Below, piece after piece: positions 10,820 through 20,256 of a stretch of DNA of 20,653 nucleotides. A model generated the notes under the pieces. That model searched no databases, was not told where the DNA came from, and saw only the letters and a program-made list of their open reading frames with translations. The stretch comes from Perkinsus olseni (lineage: Eukaryota > Perkinsozoa > Perkinsida > Perkinsidae): positions 1 through 20,653 of the forward strand of contig JABANP010000724.1 in assembly GCA_013115135.1 (NCBI GenBank), written 5' to 3'. Made by a program: the position numbers and the translations under genes. How positions within the stretch are numbered: the stretch's first letter is position 1; every line of letters begins with the position of its first letter.

Positions 10820-12652
10820 ATGCATATCCTCTCTTCTTTCCCATCCATCTGCTTCCACCTACTCCTACCTGCGATCTTAATCGCTACCCCCACTCTGCCG
10901 GCCAAAGGTGAGCTCGAAGCGTGGATATTCCTCACTTGCACTGGCGTCCACCTAAGATACCTCGCGCTCCCCAATTTACTGAGTTCTCTGTCAGGTCGCA
11001 GCAGCCTTGACAAAATCTCGGATACCCACGTTCTGACCGAGCCCCGAGCTCGTGGCGGTCCCCCGGAGGGCCAACGACGGCAGCCACTTGGCAGCACCCG
11101 AAGCAACCCTCGAGCCTCCCCGAGTGGTGATGTTGTTCCCGATGGAACTACACTGGCCGGGATAGGCTCTCCCACCACCCGAGGGCGGCCGTTGTCCTTT
11201 GGCAACGACAGCTCGGTGGTAGCAAGTGCGACAGAGGGAGGTGAGGGGAAGTCGGGTATCCCGGAGATGGGCATGGGACCCCCGATACCGATTGGGGTGC
11301 CACACGGGAGTCTGGAAGGGGACACGAAGGGGGTGCGGGAAGGGGATGATAGACAGCGTAGGAAGAAGGCGAAGGGGGGCGGCAAGGGGGCCTCGACTGG
11401 GAGGGTCCTTCCTCACCATCGCCTTGCTGCTGGTCCTGGTCGAACCTCCTTTGAGGGCTCGGATAGACAGGAGCCAACTGAGTCATTACGCCCCGCTGCC
11501 GCTGGGCAAGTTGGCGTGGACTCTGGTAGGCTTCACACGAGCCAGGACAGGAAAGCTGCGGGCTCGAGGGAAGCCATGGGCCCCGATGGTACCCAGACAG
11601 GAGAAGTTGGGAAACATCTACATCTTACCGCGGAGGGGGGAGGACCTCCGGGCGTGGATGAGTTTAAAACAGAGGGGGCTGGACTTGTTGGGCAAGGAGT
11701 GGTATCTGGGCTAGTACATCCGGCAGTGGCCTCCAACGATAGCCATTCAACTGGGCATTCCGTGATGACTGGAAACACAGATAATGGAGGTGTCATTGGG
11801 GTGGATGGGCCCAGCAGAGGAGCTCATGTGGACAGAGCTGTTGGTACGACGCGGCTACCGTTGCCGCAGAGGAGGCTGCGACCGACTACGGCGTACGAAG
11901 GGCCCTCGGAGGCGACACCTGGTGGTGGCGAGTCTCCAAAGGAGGACTCAGCAACTACTCCCAGTGCCGTTGACGGACCCTCAGTGAAGAGTAATGATAC
12001 TACTACAACGCTCAGCGAGCCCCTGCACCATTCCCAAGATGAAAGCATGCATGGGGGTGATGTGAAGGCTGAGGAGGCGGTGGCCGGTCCAGTGGAGGGA
12101 GAGGTGGGATCCAATCATCTCCCAAGTGGAGAGGTGGCCATGAGTAAGTTGTCAGGCATCTGTGCTGACTGTGTGTCATCTCGCCCTGTGCAGGGTCCTT
12201 CATAGCCGTCACTGTTGTGACTCTGCTGCTGGTAGCGGCGGTCATTGGCTCCTTCGTCTGCACCAAGGACTCCCTCCAAGTCCGCAGGAGCAGGTAGTCC
12301 TACTTGGGGTCGAGGAGTCAATCAGTACACCATCGGTGTCAGGTACGATGCCACTCGGCACGGCGTGAGGAAGGTCAATATACCCTCACCTGGGAGACGC
12401 TACAACCTGGTCCAGCCGCTTTCGGCGACCACTACCGTCCAACAGGTAGGGCAGTGCTCACCCTCCGTTCCCCTGCCGAACCCCGTTATGGTGGTAGGGA
12501 GCCGCTGCTTCATCCTCCTCCTCGTCATACGCCGGGAGGAGGTTCTGAGTTCCCCTACTGTAATCAGTTCATCATCATCATCGTCGTCGTCATGTTGGCT
12601 ATTGCCCGGTTGTGCAGTGACCCGCCCATCACTCTCGTGTTACGATCAGTAA
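10820..12652 (+). CDS. Predicted type I membrane protein, lineage-specific, about 510-540 aa
   Basis: Not recognised by family. The frame is open from 10697, but the ATG at 10820 gives a classic signal peptide (HILSSFPSICFHLLLPAILI). A long G/S/P/T/E-rich region without cysteine-rich domains follows, then one membrane span (FIAVTVVTLLLVAAVIGSFV) and a basic tail (RRSRYDATRHGVRK). Exons: 10820-12143 (perhaps with an in-frame 87-nt intron, 10908-10994, that starts GTGAG), 12194-12293, 12343-12445, then tentatively 12502-12559 and 12618-12652. The first three joins keep phase. The end is uncertain: an alternative acceptor at 12498 would stop at 12548. It could be a surface receptor or adhesin; this is inference from architecture. 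Other frames on both strands are also open here because of base composition. Confidence 0.6.
12563..12592 (+). repeat. Trinucleotide repeat (TCA/TCG)
   Basis: A short run of TCA units followed by TCG units lies in what I model as the last intron of the membrane-protein gene. Approximate limits. Confidence 0.7.
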
Positions 12653-12700
12653 ACGCTAGTCAGTCATCATCAGCTCAGCAGGAGGCCTTTTCATCAGTCC

Positions 12701-13467
12701 ATGCCCCCATCCGACTCCGCACCTTCCTGCGCCTGTACGGGCGTACGGAGTTGCATTTTGTGCGAGGGAGCCGCGACTCGCACCCTCAAGCCCAACGCTC
12801 ATCACCTTCGCCATCGCTTCCTGCCGGATGGGGTGCTCGAGACCGCCAAGTCCGACAGCCCCCCACCGGGCCTCCTGGTGGTACAGGATGCTATCACGGA
12901 AGCCGATGAGGCCGACCTCCTTCGGGACATCTATGCTCGACCATGGAAGCCCTCACAGTCGGGGCGCCGGAAGCAGGACTATGGCCCACAAGTAAACTTC
13001 AAGAAGAGGAAGTTGAAGTGTCCGGACGCCTTCCGAGGCCTTCCACGCAGCATCGACGCGGTCCTGCCGCGTGTCAACTGCGTACTGGGCCTGCCCTGGA
13101 CCACCCCTGGCACGAGATGGTGGTACTGGAGTACACCGCCCACCGAGGCAGCAACATTGACCTGCATCAGGACCACAGCTGGGTCTGGGGTGACGGTATC
13201 CTGGATCTCTCCCTTGCTTCGGACTGTGTGATGACCTTTGCCAACCCCAAGGACGGTGTCTACTGCGACGTACACTTACCTAGGCGGAGTGCCTGCCTGA
13301 TCTCGGGGCCAGCTCAGACGGACTGGATGCATGGTATCAGGAAGGAGAGTGCCTGCCTTGGTGCTGCTGATACACGAGTGTCGATAACTTTAAGAGTCCT
13401 CACTGCAGCAATGGCCTTCACAGAGGAGGGTCAGGAGACTGTGAGAAGATCTCGTTTGAGATGTTGA
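12701..13467 (+). CDS. ALKBH4: ALKBH4-like 2-oxoglutarate/Fe(II) dioxygenase with one frameshift
   Basis: AlkB-family dioxygenase most like ALKBH4, a demethylase reported to act on actin lysine and linked to DNA 6mA. The N-terminal cysteine motif CACTGVRSCILCEG matches CGCKGIRTCLICE of animal ALKBH4. KPSQSGRRKQDYGPQVNFKK is nearly identical to the family. Iron ligands are visible: His-Gln-Asp at 13165-13173 (DLHQDHSWVWG) and the distal His at 13330-13332 (WMHGI). The arginine for 2-oxoglutarate is in RVSITLRV. The first half reads in frame 2 and the second in frame 1, changing between about 13081 and 13113. The C4 run at 13104-13107 is the simplest site: one extra base there would give an uninterrupted protein of about 255 aa. 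No convincing intron is present, unlike the neighbours. Confidence 0.88.
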
Positions 13468-13649
13468 TATTAATTTAACAGCTTAGCGCTGATACTGGTG
13501 TTAGTCAATGTTGGTGGTACGGGATTGCCCTCGGCCAACACAAGAGGGCCGTCGCGTCCTTCGTGGTGACTATTCACTGAAATCATTCTAGGACGTGCGG
13601 GAGCGCTGCGTCCCCAACAGCCTCGGTTAACCTAGCATACCTTTCCATC

Positions 13650-16459
13650 ATGAATGACGCCTTCGAGTTCGACCCGGACATGGCCCTAGTCGTTAAGGTA
13701 GTTAAGCAATATCGTCTTGGACGTATAGTAGCTCTATTCCTAGGTTGCCCCAGAGGACCAGTTGGACCTCACTCCTGAGGAGCTGGAGAAAGAGGTCGGA
13801 TCACAGCAGGCGGCCCATCTCCAACTATCCTCACCACACCGCAGGTTCCCCCACGCGTCCTCCACCCACACGACCCCCACGCTCCTGACAATATTACACA
13901 GTTCTCCTTCAAGGACAGGGTGTATAAGCCCGATAACCAAGTTGACCATACGGCCTGGCATCTTGCCGTAGACGGGGTAGTAGCACTCTCCTCGCCGGCC
14001 CCATACCGTCTATTGCCCAACAGGTCCTCATGTTGTCGGACTCTCCTGAGGCCCAGGAGGAGGATGACACTCGAGAGCGGAAGGCGAGAGAGCAGGAGGT
14101 CAGGGACAGCACAGAGGCTGTGGACGTCTCTGTCGAGTGAGTTCATCATTCTCGCTCACTAGGGGTTGGGGGTGTTGCGGATAGCTGCGGCTCAGGCACA
14201 TCGAGGGAGATCCGGACCCGGCTGTCAATACACTGAGGAATCAGTTTCACTTCGCCGACAGAGGCTCCCAGACCAAGAATGGCATCATCAGAGATCGGGG
14301 CATCAGCACTGGTACTACTGGGCCCCACGCAGCTCCTACCCCACGCTCGCTGCTCAGAGCCGCCCTCAACCACGACACACAATGAGACGGTAACGCAGTG
14401 GTCCATCTACGACCACTACATGAAGGACATAGAGGCTACTAAGGACAAGGCTGAGGGTAGCCATCCAATCGATGGCTGGGCTCTCTCTTCCTCAAGAGTT
14501 GGGCAATTTAAGGTACTCGTAAGCTTACCAATGAGGATATGATAGGCAGTAAGAAGCCCGGAGGGGAAGCAGACCCCCTCTACGGTGACCCTATGCGGCT
14601 CGTCATCAAGATCATGGAGCGTATGGTGAACCACAACGCCGAGGGGGATATCTACAGCGACCTCAAGTGATGAGCTCCTGTCGACGTGATGCCGGTCTCC
14701 TGACCACCTCTCGCAGATACTGGGAAGACCGTTCTGATGACTACCGCGAGGGCGACGGCACTCTACTGCCGCTGTGGCGGTTTGCTAGCGAGAAGGCCAA
14801 GCGGAAGCAGGTTACTTGTATCAGGTGTAACCCGAGGTAGGAGCAGCAAGCCTTCCTTTTAGAGACGCCTTACTGGTGGTGGTTGGTAGGTACTCTGACC
14901 TCTTCGCGGTGGGCTTCGGGTCTTATGATTTCCTTAAACAAGGGACAGGAGTTATCTGCTGCTACTCTATCAAGAATACCCGCTTCCCTGAATACGTCTT
15001 CAACACCGACTCGGGAGTCTGCTGTCTCGACTGGCATCCCTCTCATCCTGCTATGTACTACCACTGACTAGCTCTTTACCTATTCCCGGAATGCCACTAG
15101 CGTCACTGGCAGCCCTCAGGTTGGCAATTGGACTTTATGACGGTACGGTACTAGTCCACGACGTGCGGTCGAAGGGAAGGAAGCCACTGTATCAGAGTAC
15201 CATCAGGACCAACAAGCACACCGACCCTGTCTGGGAAGTCCATTGGAACACCGAGGATTCGGCCGGGGTAGCTGAGCCCTCGAGTGATAGCCCTTCTCAA
15301 GCTTCGTCTTAGGTATTGAACTTCTTCTCAATCTCTGCCGATGGGCGAGTGAGTATCTGGAGGTTGATGAAAGACAAACTCGAGTAGAACAACTCGCCCC
15401 CCTGATAAATGGTTGTATTCTCGGCCCAGGTCCGAACAGCTGATGCAACTAAAGATAGCTGCAACCTCGCCTGAGGCGGGGAAAAACGACGGTAAGTCAC
15501 TTGACGACTTTGTGATTGGTGATGTGCCAATCGTATCAGGTCAGCGTGCTGCCCCGCCTCCAGAGGATGACACAGGGCTAGCAGGTGGGCTACCGTGGCA
15601 CAATCCGACTCGGAGCTTGTACTGTGTCAGGGCTGGCTGGTGGCCTTTGCTTCGACTTCCACTTGACCATAGATCATCTCTTCTTGGTCGGCACCGAGGA
15701 GGGCAAGATCCACAAGTGCAGCAAGGACTTCTCTGGCCAGTACCTACTCCTTCAGACCAGGGTTCGGGCGAGAGCAGTTCTCAGGTACCTCGCAACCTAT
15801 GAGGGCCACACTATGGCTGTATATACCGTACGATGGAATAACTACCATCCTCGGATGTTCATATCAGCGAGCGCTGACTGGACTGTCAAGCTTTGGGACC
15901 ACACTCAGGAGTAGGGGGGAGGCTGCGAGGACCTAGGCCGACTGGCGTCTATCACAGGTCGTGTCTGATGTCCTTCGACCTCGGCCAAGCAGTCGGAGAC
16001 GTGGCCTGGGCACCCTACAGCTCCACAGCCTTCGCAGCCATAACTTCAGATGGTATAGTTCATTTCTACGACCTCTCAGTGAATCGCAACGAGCGCATCT
16101 GCTACCAGAAGGTGAGGAAGAGGGATCCGCTGACGGGTCAGTCCATCGCTGTGCCTGCTGCAGGTAGTACGAAAAGCTAAATTAACACACATCATGTTTA
16201 ACACGACGGAGCCTATCATATTCGTGGGAGATGACCGTGGCGGGGTCAACTGCCTGAAGCTGTCTCCCAACCTGCGGAAGTGGGTGGCGATGATGGACGT
16301 GATGGTATCGAGGGAGTCGTGTTTAGGTTCTGTGTGGTGACAGAAGAGGATGGTGATGTGACACGCGAAGAGCTCGAGGTCAGGAAGATGAACGAGTTCT
16401 TAGAGATGGCAGTGGGGCCTCAGAAGGAGCATGCTGTAGGGGTTGAGGCTGGTGCATGA
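13650..16459 (+). CDS. DNAI1: Axonemal outer-arm dynein intermediate chain (IC1/DNAI1 type), WD repeats
   Basis: Intermediate chain that anchors outer dynein arms in motile flagella. Eighteen exons sum to 1962 nt (653 aa; human DNAI1 699). They start at 13650, 13744, 13845, 14024, 14196, 14358, 14513, 14717, 14890, 15120, 15313, 15430, 15540, 15631, 15785, 15958, 16164 and 16327. All 17 introns are GT-AG, 45-65 nt. N-terminal family signatures: [54 protein letters not shown] and [11 protein letters not shown]. Then [31 protein letters not shown], and WD-repeat blades including [60 protein letters not shown] and FVGDDRGG. The tail is short and acidic. Intron 15740-15784 is 45 nt with no stop, so retention would add 15 residues. 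Confidence 0.95.
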
Positions 16460-16807
16460 TGTGATGGGGAGTGTGGATACCAAAGTGTTCAAGATCTCTG
16501 TGTACTTGTGTTATCAGTGTGCGGAAGGACAGTGTCTCTAGATCCTATTCCTCATACGAAGATCTGTCGTTAGTCCCAATAATATCGCCCAGTGAGCGTA
16601 TCAGCAGCCTTCAGTAACCCAACTCACGGCAGTTCTAAACTACAGAAACGATGCTATCAACTCGGAACCCTGATGGGTCTCTCTCCTCGGTAGTGCTCCT
16701 CGTTCACTGGAGCGCACGGAATGTGGTTTAATGTCGTTCCACGATTTATCGACTTGTGGTCCGCTCCCGTTCAGCCGGGTGTACTTGCAGTGAGGAGGGC
16801 TTCTAAC
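16460..16807. other. Convergent intergenic region
   Basis: These 348 bp lie between the dynein intermediate chain stop and the pseudouridine synthase stop, so they should be the two 3' ends. I see no open frame with protein-like content, no RNA gene and no notable repeat. Confidence 0.5.
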
Positions 16808-18332
16808 TTACCCTGCCATCCCCTCAGCAGGGGTACACCACGTGGGTAGCATGGGCGAGATGAAGTCCACCGAGGTCCCTGAAAGAATGAATTCAGAAGT
16901 GCGCATTGATATTCGTAGAAGAGTGACGTATACCTTGATTGGGGTCTTTCACCCGATAGCAATGTGCATGAAGTCTGAGCCTCCCCTCGGGAGTCCCTGC
17001 ACCGCCATACAGAGTGTCGCCTTGGATAGGGGAGCCCATGTGGGATAGATGAACCTAACGCGGCATAGCATGGCAACAGGATATGAGGACCTCAGTACTA
17101 CCCGAATTTGATGGGTTTTTCCTGTCACTGGCCTGCATGCAACGATTCCGCCACCGAGATCACACAGAAAAGTGTGGTACACGGAGTTGACCTGGAATTG
17201 GAGACGCCCATCACCGCCTCCTCTCACGGGAGAGTGCGGCCGCTCCTCTTGCACTTACTCGGCAGATTCCTCGACTACACGCGACATTAGAGGTTGGTTC
17301 GGCACGTGCCGATCCACCACTATCGGAGCACGGCATGAAAATGGCACCTGAAAACACTGACTTTGAATTGGACCGGTAGACGGAAGTCGATTCATTACGT
17401 CGCGGCACATGTTCGATAACTCCCCTCTCCTTCTACCTGGGAGGCCTTATCTCCAACATCGGCCACATACACTTTACCGAGTAGGGATCTATCTTTGAGC
17501 CTCTCGTGCACAGCAGCATCCTTAGCTAGTAGAACCACGCCACTGGTTTCCCTATCCAGTCTATTTATAGGCCGGATTGTGGGTATGTGTAGCGACCGCG
17601 CCAAGATGTGGACGAGTGAGGTCCTCATGTACTTGCCGCCGGAGTGGGTCGGGAGCCCGGCCGGCTTGTGTACCTTCGTAGTAGAGGAATCAGCAGCTCC
17701 CGGAATACAGTGACTGCGTAGTAGTACCGCAATTATCCCTCGTACGGGGTCGTCCCGAATGAAAAGTACCCCTGTCTCTCCGCAAGCGAAGTCTATCCGA
17801 GGTTCCTCCACCTTCCACGTGTGTACGAGACTATCTCCATTCTTGAGCAGGCTTTCTGATAGAAGACCAACCGAAATCAGTTATAGAGGTTATCGGCGGT
17901 AGTTCACCGCGGTTTGCATGCATAGACGCGAGGACGAGTGAACATAGTTTGACGACCTGGCGTGGGAAGCGCTACCTGATTTTGCCCGCTGAGGCACGGA
18001 GTTCTTCCCCGACCTTCGAATTTTCAAATTACCCTCTCGGCAGGCTCGTCCGATGTACTCAGAGTCCAACGCGAATTCAACGGACATGATATCGTTCAGA
18101 GTCCCTGAATATGGACCGAACAGTGTCTCTCCGAGAAGGCCGACTACACAACACCACGCCACGAAAGTTTCGGACCAGTCCCACTAGTACGTCCACGCCA
18201 TCGCTTCTTGCAGTCCACAATCTTCGTAGTGGTGTAAGGCCTGGCTCTAATGCCAGCTTCGGTTACCTCGAACTCATCCTTGGGCGGCGATATAATTTCG
18301 CCGATAGCAAGTTCAGGATGAGTAGAATCCAT
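16808..18332 (-). CDS. RluA/PUS9-type RNA pseudouridine synthase
   Basis: Enzyme that isomerises uridine to pseudouridine in RNA. Model, right to left: 18191-18332, 17998-18143, 17908-17956, 17728-17855, 17437-17673, 17259-17347, 17102-17222, 16934-17054 and 16808-16878; 1104 nt, 367 aa. The catalytic motif is intact: INRLDRETSG with Asp195. Other motifs: VHKPAGLPTHSGGKY, KVYVADV, CRPVTGKTHQIRVHLSHMG, PIQGDTLYGG and LRLHAHCYR. The N-terminal region (IRARPYTTT, CKKRWRG, LLKNGDSLVHTWKVEEP) resembles the S4-like part of the eukaryotic RIB2/PUS9/RPUSD2 branch, which modifies tRNA, but the subtype is inferred. Exons 2-4 and the intron 17223-17258 (36 nt) are the least certain. The 54-nt intron 17674-17727 has no in-frame stop. 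Confidence 0.87.
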
Positions 18333-18700
18333 CTCTTAAGAACTAGCCATCCACAAAGATAGTATTTTCAAGATACTACGAGATTTTGGACTCTCGCGGG
18401 ATACACGGATTCACCAGGACTGGGACCGATGTGGATACCTGCTAGGGCGGACAGTGAATAGATTGAAAGGCGCTCTACTAAACGCAAGTGATACATAAAT
18501 CGTTTATGATGAAAGATCCGACATGTGAGATGTGACGGATGGACAGCAAATTGACGAGATAGAGCGGCATAGCAAACAAAAGAAGAACGAACCCCTTAGA
18601 AAGTTCCTCTGACCCCGCTCAGAGTGTAGATGGCTCGACCCTCGCCTGGATGCTCAAGAGAGGCCGGGCTAGACGAGCCTCAGACGACTGTGGCGTGCAT
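18333..18700. other. Upstream flank of pseudouridine synthase, no gene seen
   Basis: No recognisable coding frame, RNA gene or long repeat. Two small stem-loops are visible: a 6-bp stem around 18607-18624 and another near 18495-18510. The palindrome-rich region begins right after this stretch. Confidence 0.4.
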
Positions 18701-18702
18701 AT

Positions 18703-18721
18703 GATTCTCTTGAAGAGAATC
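18703..18721. repeat. Perfect odd palindrome, 9-bp arms
   Basis: GATTCTCTT, central G, AAGAGAATC. First clear member of the palindrome array. Confidence 0.9.
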
Positions 18722-18731
18722 TCCTACAGGG

Positions 18732-18793
18732 ATTTTGGTGATCGAAAGCCAAAGGAGCCAAAGCCAATCTCTTTGGCTTTCGAGCACCAAAAT
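18732..18793. repeat. Inverted repeat, 23-bp arms with one mismatch, 16-base loop
   Basis: The left arm 18732-18754 and the right arm 18771-18793 are reverse complements except for one position (A versus C). The sequence contains AGCCAAAG words that repeat again within the loop. Transcribed, it would form a strong hairpin. Confidence 0.9.
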
Positions 18794-18992
18794 TCCATCT
18801 CCCAACTTGCAAGTTCTTCCGACCCATCATGAGTTGAGTGCGATCACGAGGATCTTCGGGTGTTGTTGCGAAATTTTGCCTAGCATAGTGGCTCTTCCTC
18901 GCATGAATCTGAAGAACATAGTTGAGAACACTAACGTACCTGAATATCAGGCTGTGTACGTGGAGGGCTCAGGCCTCGGGGATGAGCTACGG

Positions 18993-19007
18993 TCTAGAGC
19001 CTCTAGA
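18993..19007. repeat. Perfect odd palindrome, 7-bp arms
   Basis: TCTAGAG, central C, CTCTAGA, with flanking GGTCT and AGACC that can extend pairing after a small bulge. Confidence 0.85.
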
Positions 19008-19031
19008 TTAGAGACCAGGATACGCCATGGT

Positions 19032-19050
19032 GTCCTCGTCGGACGAGGAC
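19032..19050. repeat. Perfect odd palindrome, 9-bp arms
   Basis: GTCCTCGTC, central G, GACGAGGAC. Confidence 0.9.
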
Positions 19051-19161
19051 GAGGCTCGTTCCGGCACAATCTACTCGGCCGTCGATTTTCCTCACTGACT
19101 CAATCTGAAGTTGAAATTCCCAACACTTCTTCATCGGTTTATTATCCCGATATCTTTCACG

Positions 19162-19523
19162 ATGAACTTTCTCGTCCTCTGGGCTTTGCCACTGCGCTGC
19201 CTGTATGCTGAGATAGACCTGGAGAGCCTCGCGGGGAATGCTGGAGGCTTCGACGCTGGCGAGGACCCTTTGCTCGACTTAATCCAGGAGACGTCCTCGC
19301 CAGTTCCCGAAGTAGTGACGAGACCTTCGGAACCAACAACAGGCCCTGACGGGGTTCCCGAGGTCCCCAATGGGAGTCCCCATCATTCACCCAAGTCTCA
19401 AGTAAAGCAGCAGGTTTCTCTCGCCAACTTCACCATGTTTTCCTGGCCTAGTTCCACAGTGCAGTAATTCACCCTGCACCCTTCAGGCTGGATTCTTCTG
19501 AAGAAGGCATGTACGATGAATAA
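19162..19523 (+). CDS. Putative secreted or membrane protein, N-terminal part
   Basis: ATG at 19162 opens a signal-peptide-like start (MNFLVLWALPLRCLYA) followed by an acidic, Pro/Ser/Thr-rich stretch (GEDPLLDLIQ, PEVVTRPSEPTTGPDG). Exon 1 is 19162-19401. A 50-nt GT-AG intron (19402-19451) joins it in phase to 19452-19523, which ends GMYDE and then TAA. That TAA lies in the loop of the hairpin 19511-19537. The same frame reopens beyond the hairpin with acidic text (QSDNDIEDGNDCTLS) until TAG-TAA at 19605-19610, again at a palindrome, and reopens after 19652 to 20045. So the annotated protein may be the front of a longer, interrupted gene. No family recognised. Confidence 0.35.
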
Positions 19524-19537
19524 TTTCTTCATCGTAC
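19511..19537. repeat. Stem-loop, 10-bp perfect stem, 7-base loop
   Basis: GTACGATGAA pairs with TTCATCGTAC. The loop carries an in-frame TAA for the open frame coming from the left. A 6-bp odd palindrome (19493-19505) lies just before it. Confidence 0.9.
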
Positions 19538-19592
19538 TTGTCTTCTCGGGGCTCAGTCCGACAATGATATTGAGGATGGAAACGACTGCACC

Positions 19593-19607
19593 CTAAGCAC
19601 TGCTTAG
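19593..19607. repeat. Perfect odd palindrome, 7-bp arms
   Basis: CTAAGCA, central C, TGCTTAG. Its last three bases are an in-frame TAG, followed directly by TAA. Confidence 0.9.
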
Positions 19608-19620
19608 TAAGCAGCCTACG

Positions 19621-19640
19621 TGATGATATTTCTATCATCA
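19621..19640. repeat. Stem-loop, 8-bp stem, 4-base loop
   Basis: TGATGATA and TATCATCA around TTTC. In another frame the sequence just after it reads as a hydrophobic, membrane-like segment (ISIIIGLLTGTLVLL). Confidence 0.85.
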
Positions 19641-19815
19641 TCGGGCTGCTAACTGGCACACTGGTCCTGCTCTCCAATGGAGAGTCTCCATGAATGTCGC
19701 CACCACAGCAGGGAAGCTTCGGATGACGTCGAGGCAGCCACATCAACGGCTATGCGTCATGAGCGAAAGACAAGAATAGGCAAGCGCCACTCTATGCCTC
19801 CTATCTCCATCGCTG

Positions 19816-19830
19816 ACAGCGATTCGCTGT
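19816..19830. repeat. Perfect odd palindrome, 7-bp arms
   Basis: ACAGCGA, central T, TCGCTGT, inside the open frame 19653-20045. Confidence 0.88.
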
Positions 19831-19973
19831 TCAACAGCTATAAGCTTAGTAGACAAATTCGATACGTCGTGTTTGTCGTTGACGCTGGACGCATAGTGAG
19901 TTACACTTCTAGGTGCAATGATGAAGATTTCGACTGCCTTGAAGCTGAGCGTGAGCTGATGCTCTCCTTTGAG

Positions 19974-19988
19974 CCTCGAAGTTCGAGG
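19974..19988. repeat. Perfect odd palindrome, 7-bp arms
   Basis: CCTCGAA, central G, TTCGAGG, inside the open frame 19653-20045. Confidence 0.88.
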
Positions 19989-20107
19989 GCTATAATTACT
20001 CAGCTGTATTTACGGGACTCGGGCATCTGCAAACACATGCCATGACATGTCACGGGTAGCACCCGAACAGAGATCGAATGATCATTGAGAAACTCGAGTA
20101 ACTCAAG

Positions 20108-20129
20108 TTCAAGTGACTTGAATCAAGTC
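20108..20129. repeat. Two overlapping odd palindromes, 7-bp arms each
   Basis: TTCAAGT-G-ACTTGAA (20108-20122) overlaps GACTTGA-A-TCAAGTC (20115-20129). In the frame that leads into the helicase motifs, a TGA (20119-20121) falls inside. Confidence 0.88.
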
Positions 20130-20177
20130 GGAGGGCCAATCCCTAACCATATCGCGGGTTCTTGCTTAGCATCTGGT

Positions 20178-20244
20178 CGTGGTCGTAGATGAAGTTGCCG
20201 CTATACATGAATCATGTATAGCGGCAACTTCATCTACGACCACG
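20178..20244. repeat. Perfect odd palindrome, 33-bp arms
   Basis: Left arm 20178-20210, central A at 20211, right arm 20212-20244; no mismatch. The left arm encodes the helicase DE box on the plus strand, so the right arm is an exact reverse-complement copy of coding sequence. Confidence 0.97.
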
Positions 20245-20256
20245 TCTACGACCTTC

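Larger units (their letters stand above)
18904..19211 (+). other. Open frame of uncertain status
   Basis: A frame with methionine at 18904 stays open to 19211 (it is open further upstream too). It contains NVPEYQAVYVEGSGLG and an arginine/glycine stretch produced by the palindrome at 19032. I recognise no family. A second frame, with ATG at 19027, encodes an acidic VSSSDEDEARS segment over the same palindrome. Either may be chance. Confidence 0.2.
19653..20045 (+). other. Open frame, possible continuation of an interrupted gene
   Basis: This frame is the same as that of the exon at 19452 and has no stop for 130 codons. It includes EASDDVEAATSTAMRHERKT, GKRHSMPPISIADSDSLF and DEDFDCLEAERELMLSF. 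It ends at a TGA (20043-20045) inside the small stem-loop 20035-20050. No family recognised. It could be a cytoplasmic tail or an independent gene starting at the ATG 19677. Confidence 0.3.

Noticed and set aside
10660..11385. Long minus-strand open frame (241 codons) opposite the membrane-protein gene
   Set aside because: It is antisense to a frame that joins in phase to a membrane-span exon; its Pro/Ser/Arg-rich text is typical of a GC-rich shadow, with no recognisable motif.
11226..11714. Plus-strand frame with a hydrophobic segment (FLTIALLLVLVEPP)
   Set aside because: It overlaps the signal-peptide gene in another frame, ends in a stop with no good donor, and the main frame has the more protein-like codon pattern. 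Kept only as a doubt.
13082..13116. 35-nt intron explaining the ALKBH4 frame change
   Set aside because: It has GT and AG ends, but is shorter than almost every intron here, lacks a pyrimidine tract, and would delete residues before the conserved LEY segment. A one-base difference in the C run is simpler.
19621..19690. Membrane span (ISIIIGLLTGTLVLL) as part of the signal-peptide protein at 19162
   Set aside because: The segment is in a different frame from both flanking open frames and I found no pair of splice sites that joins all three in phase.
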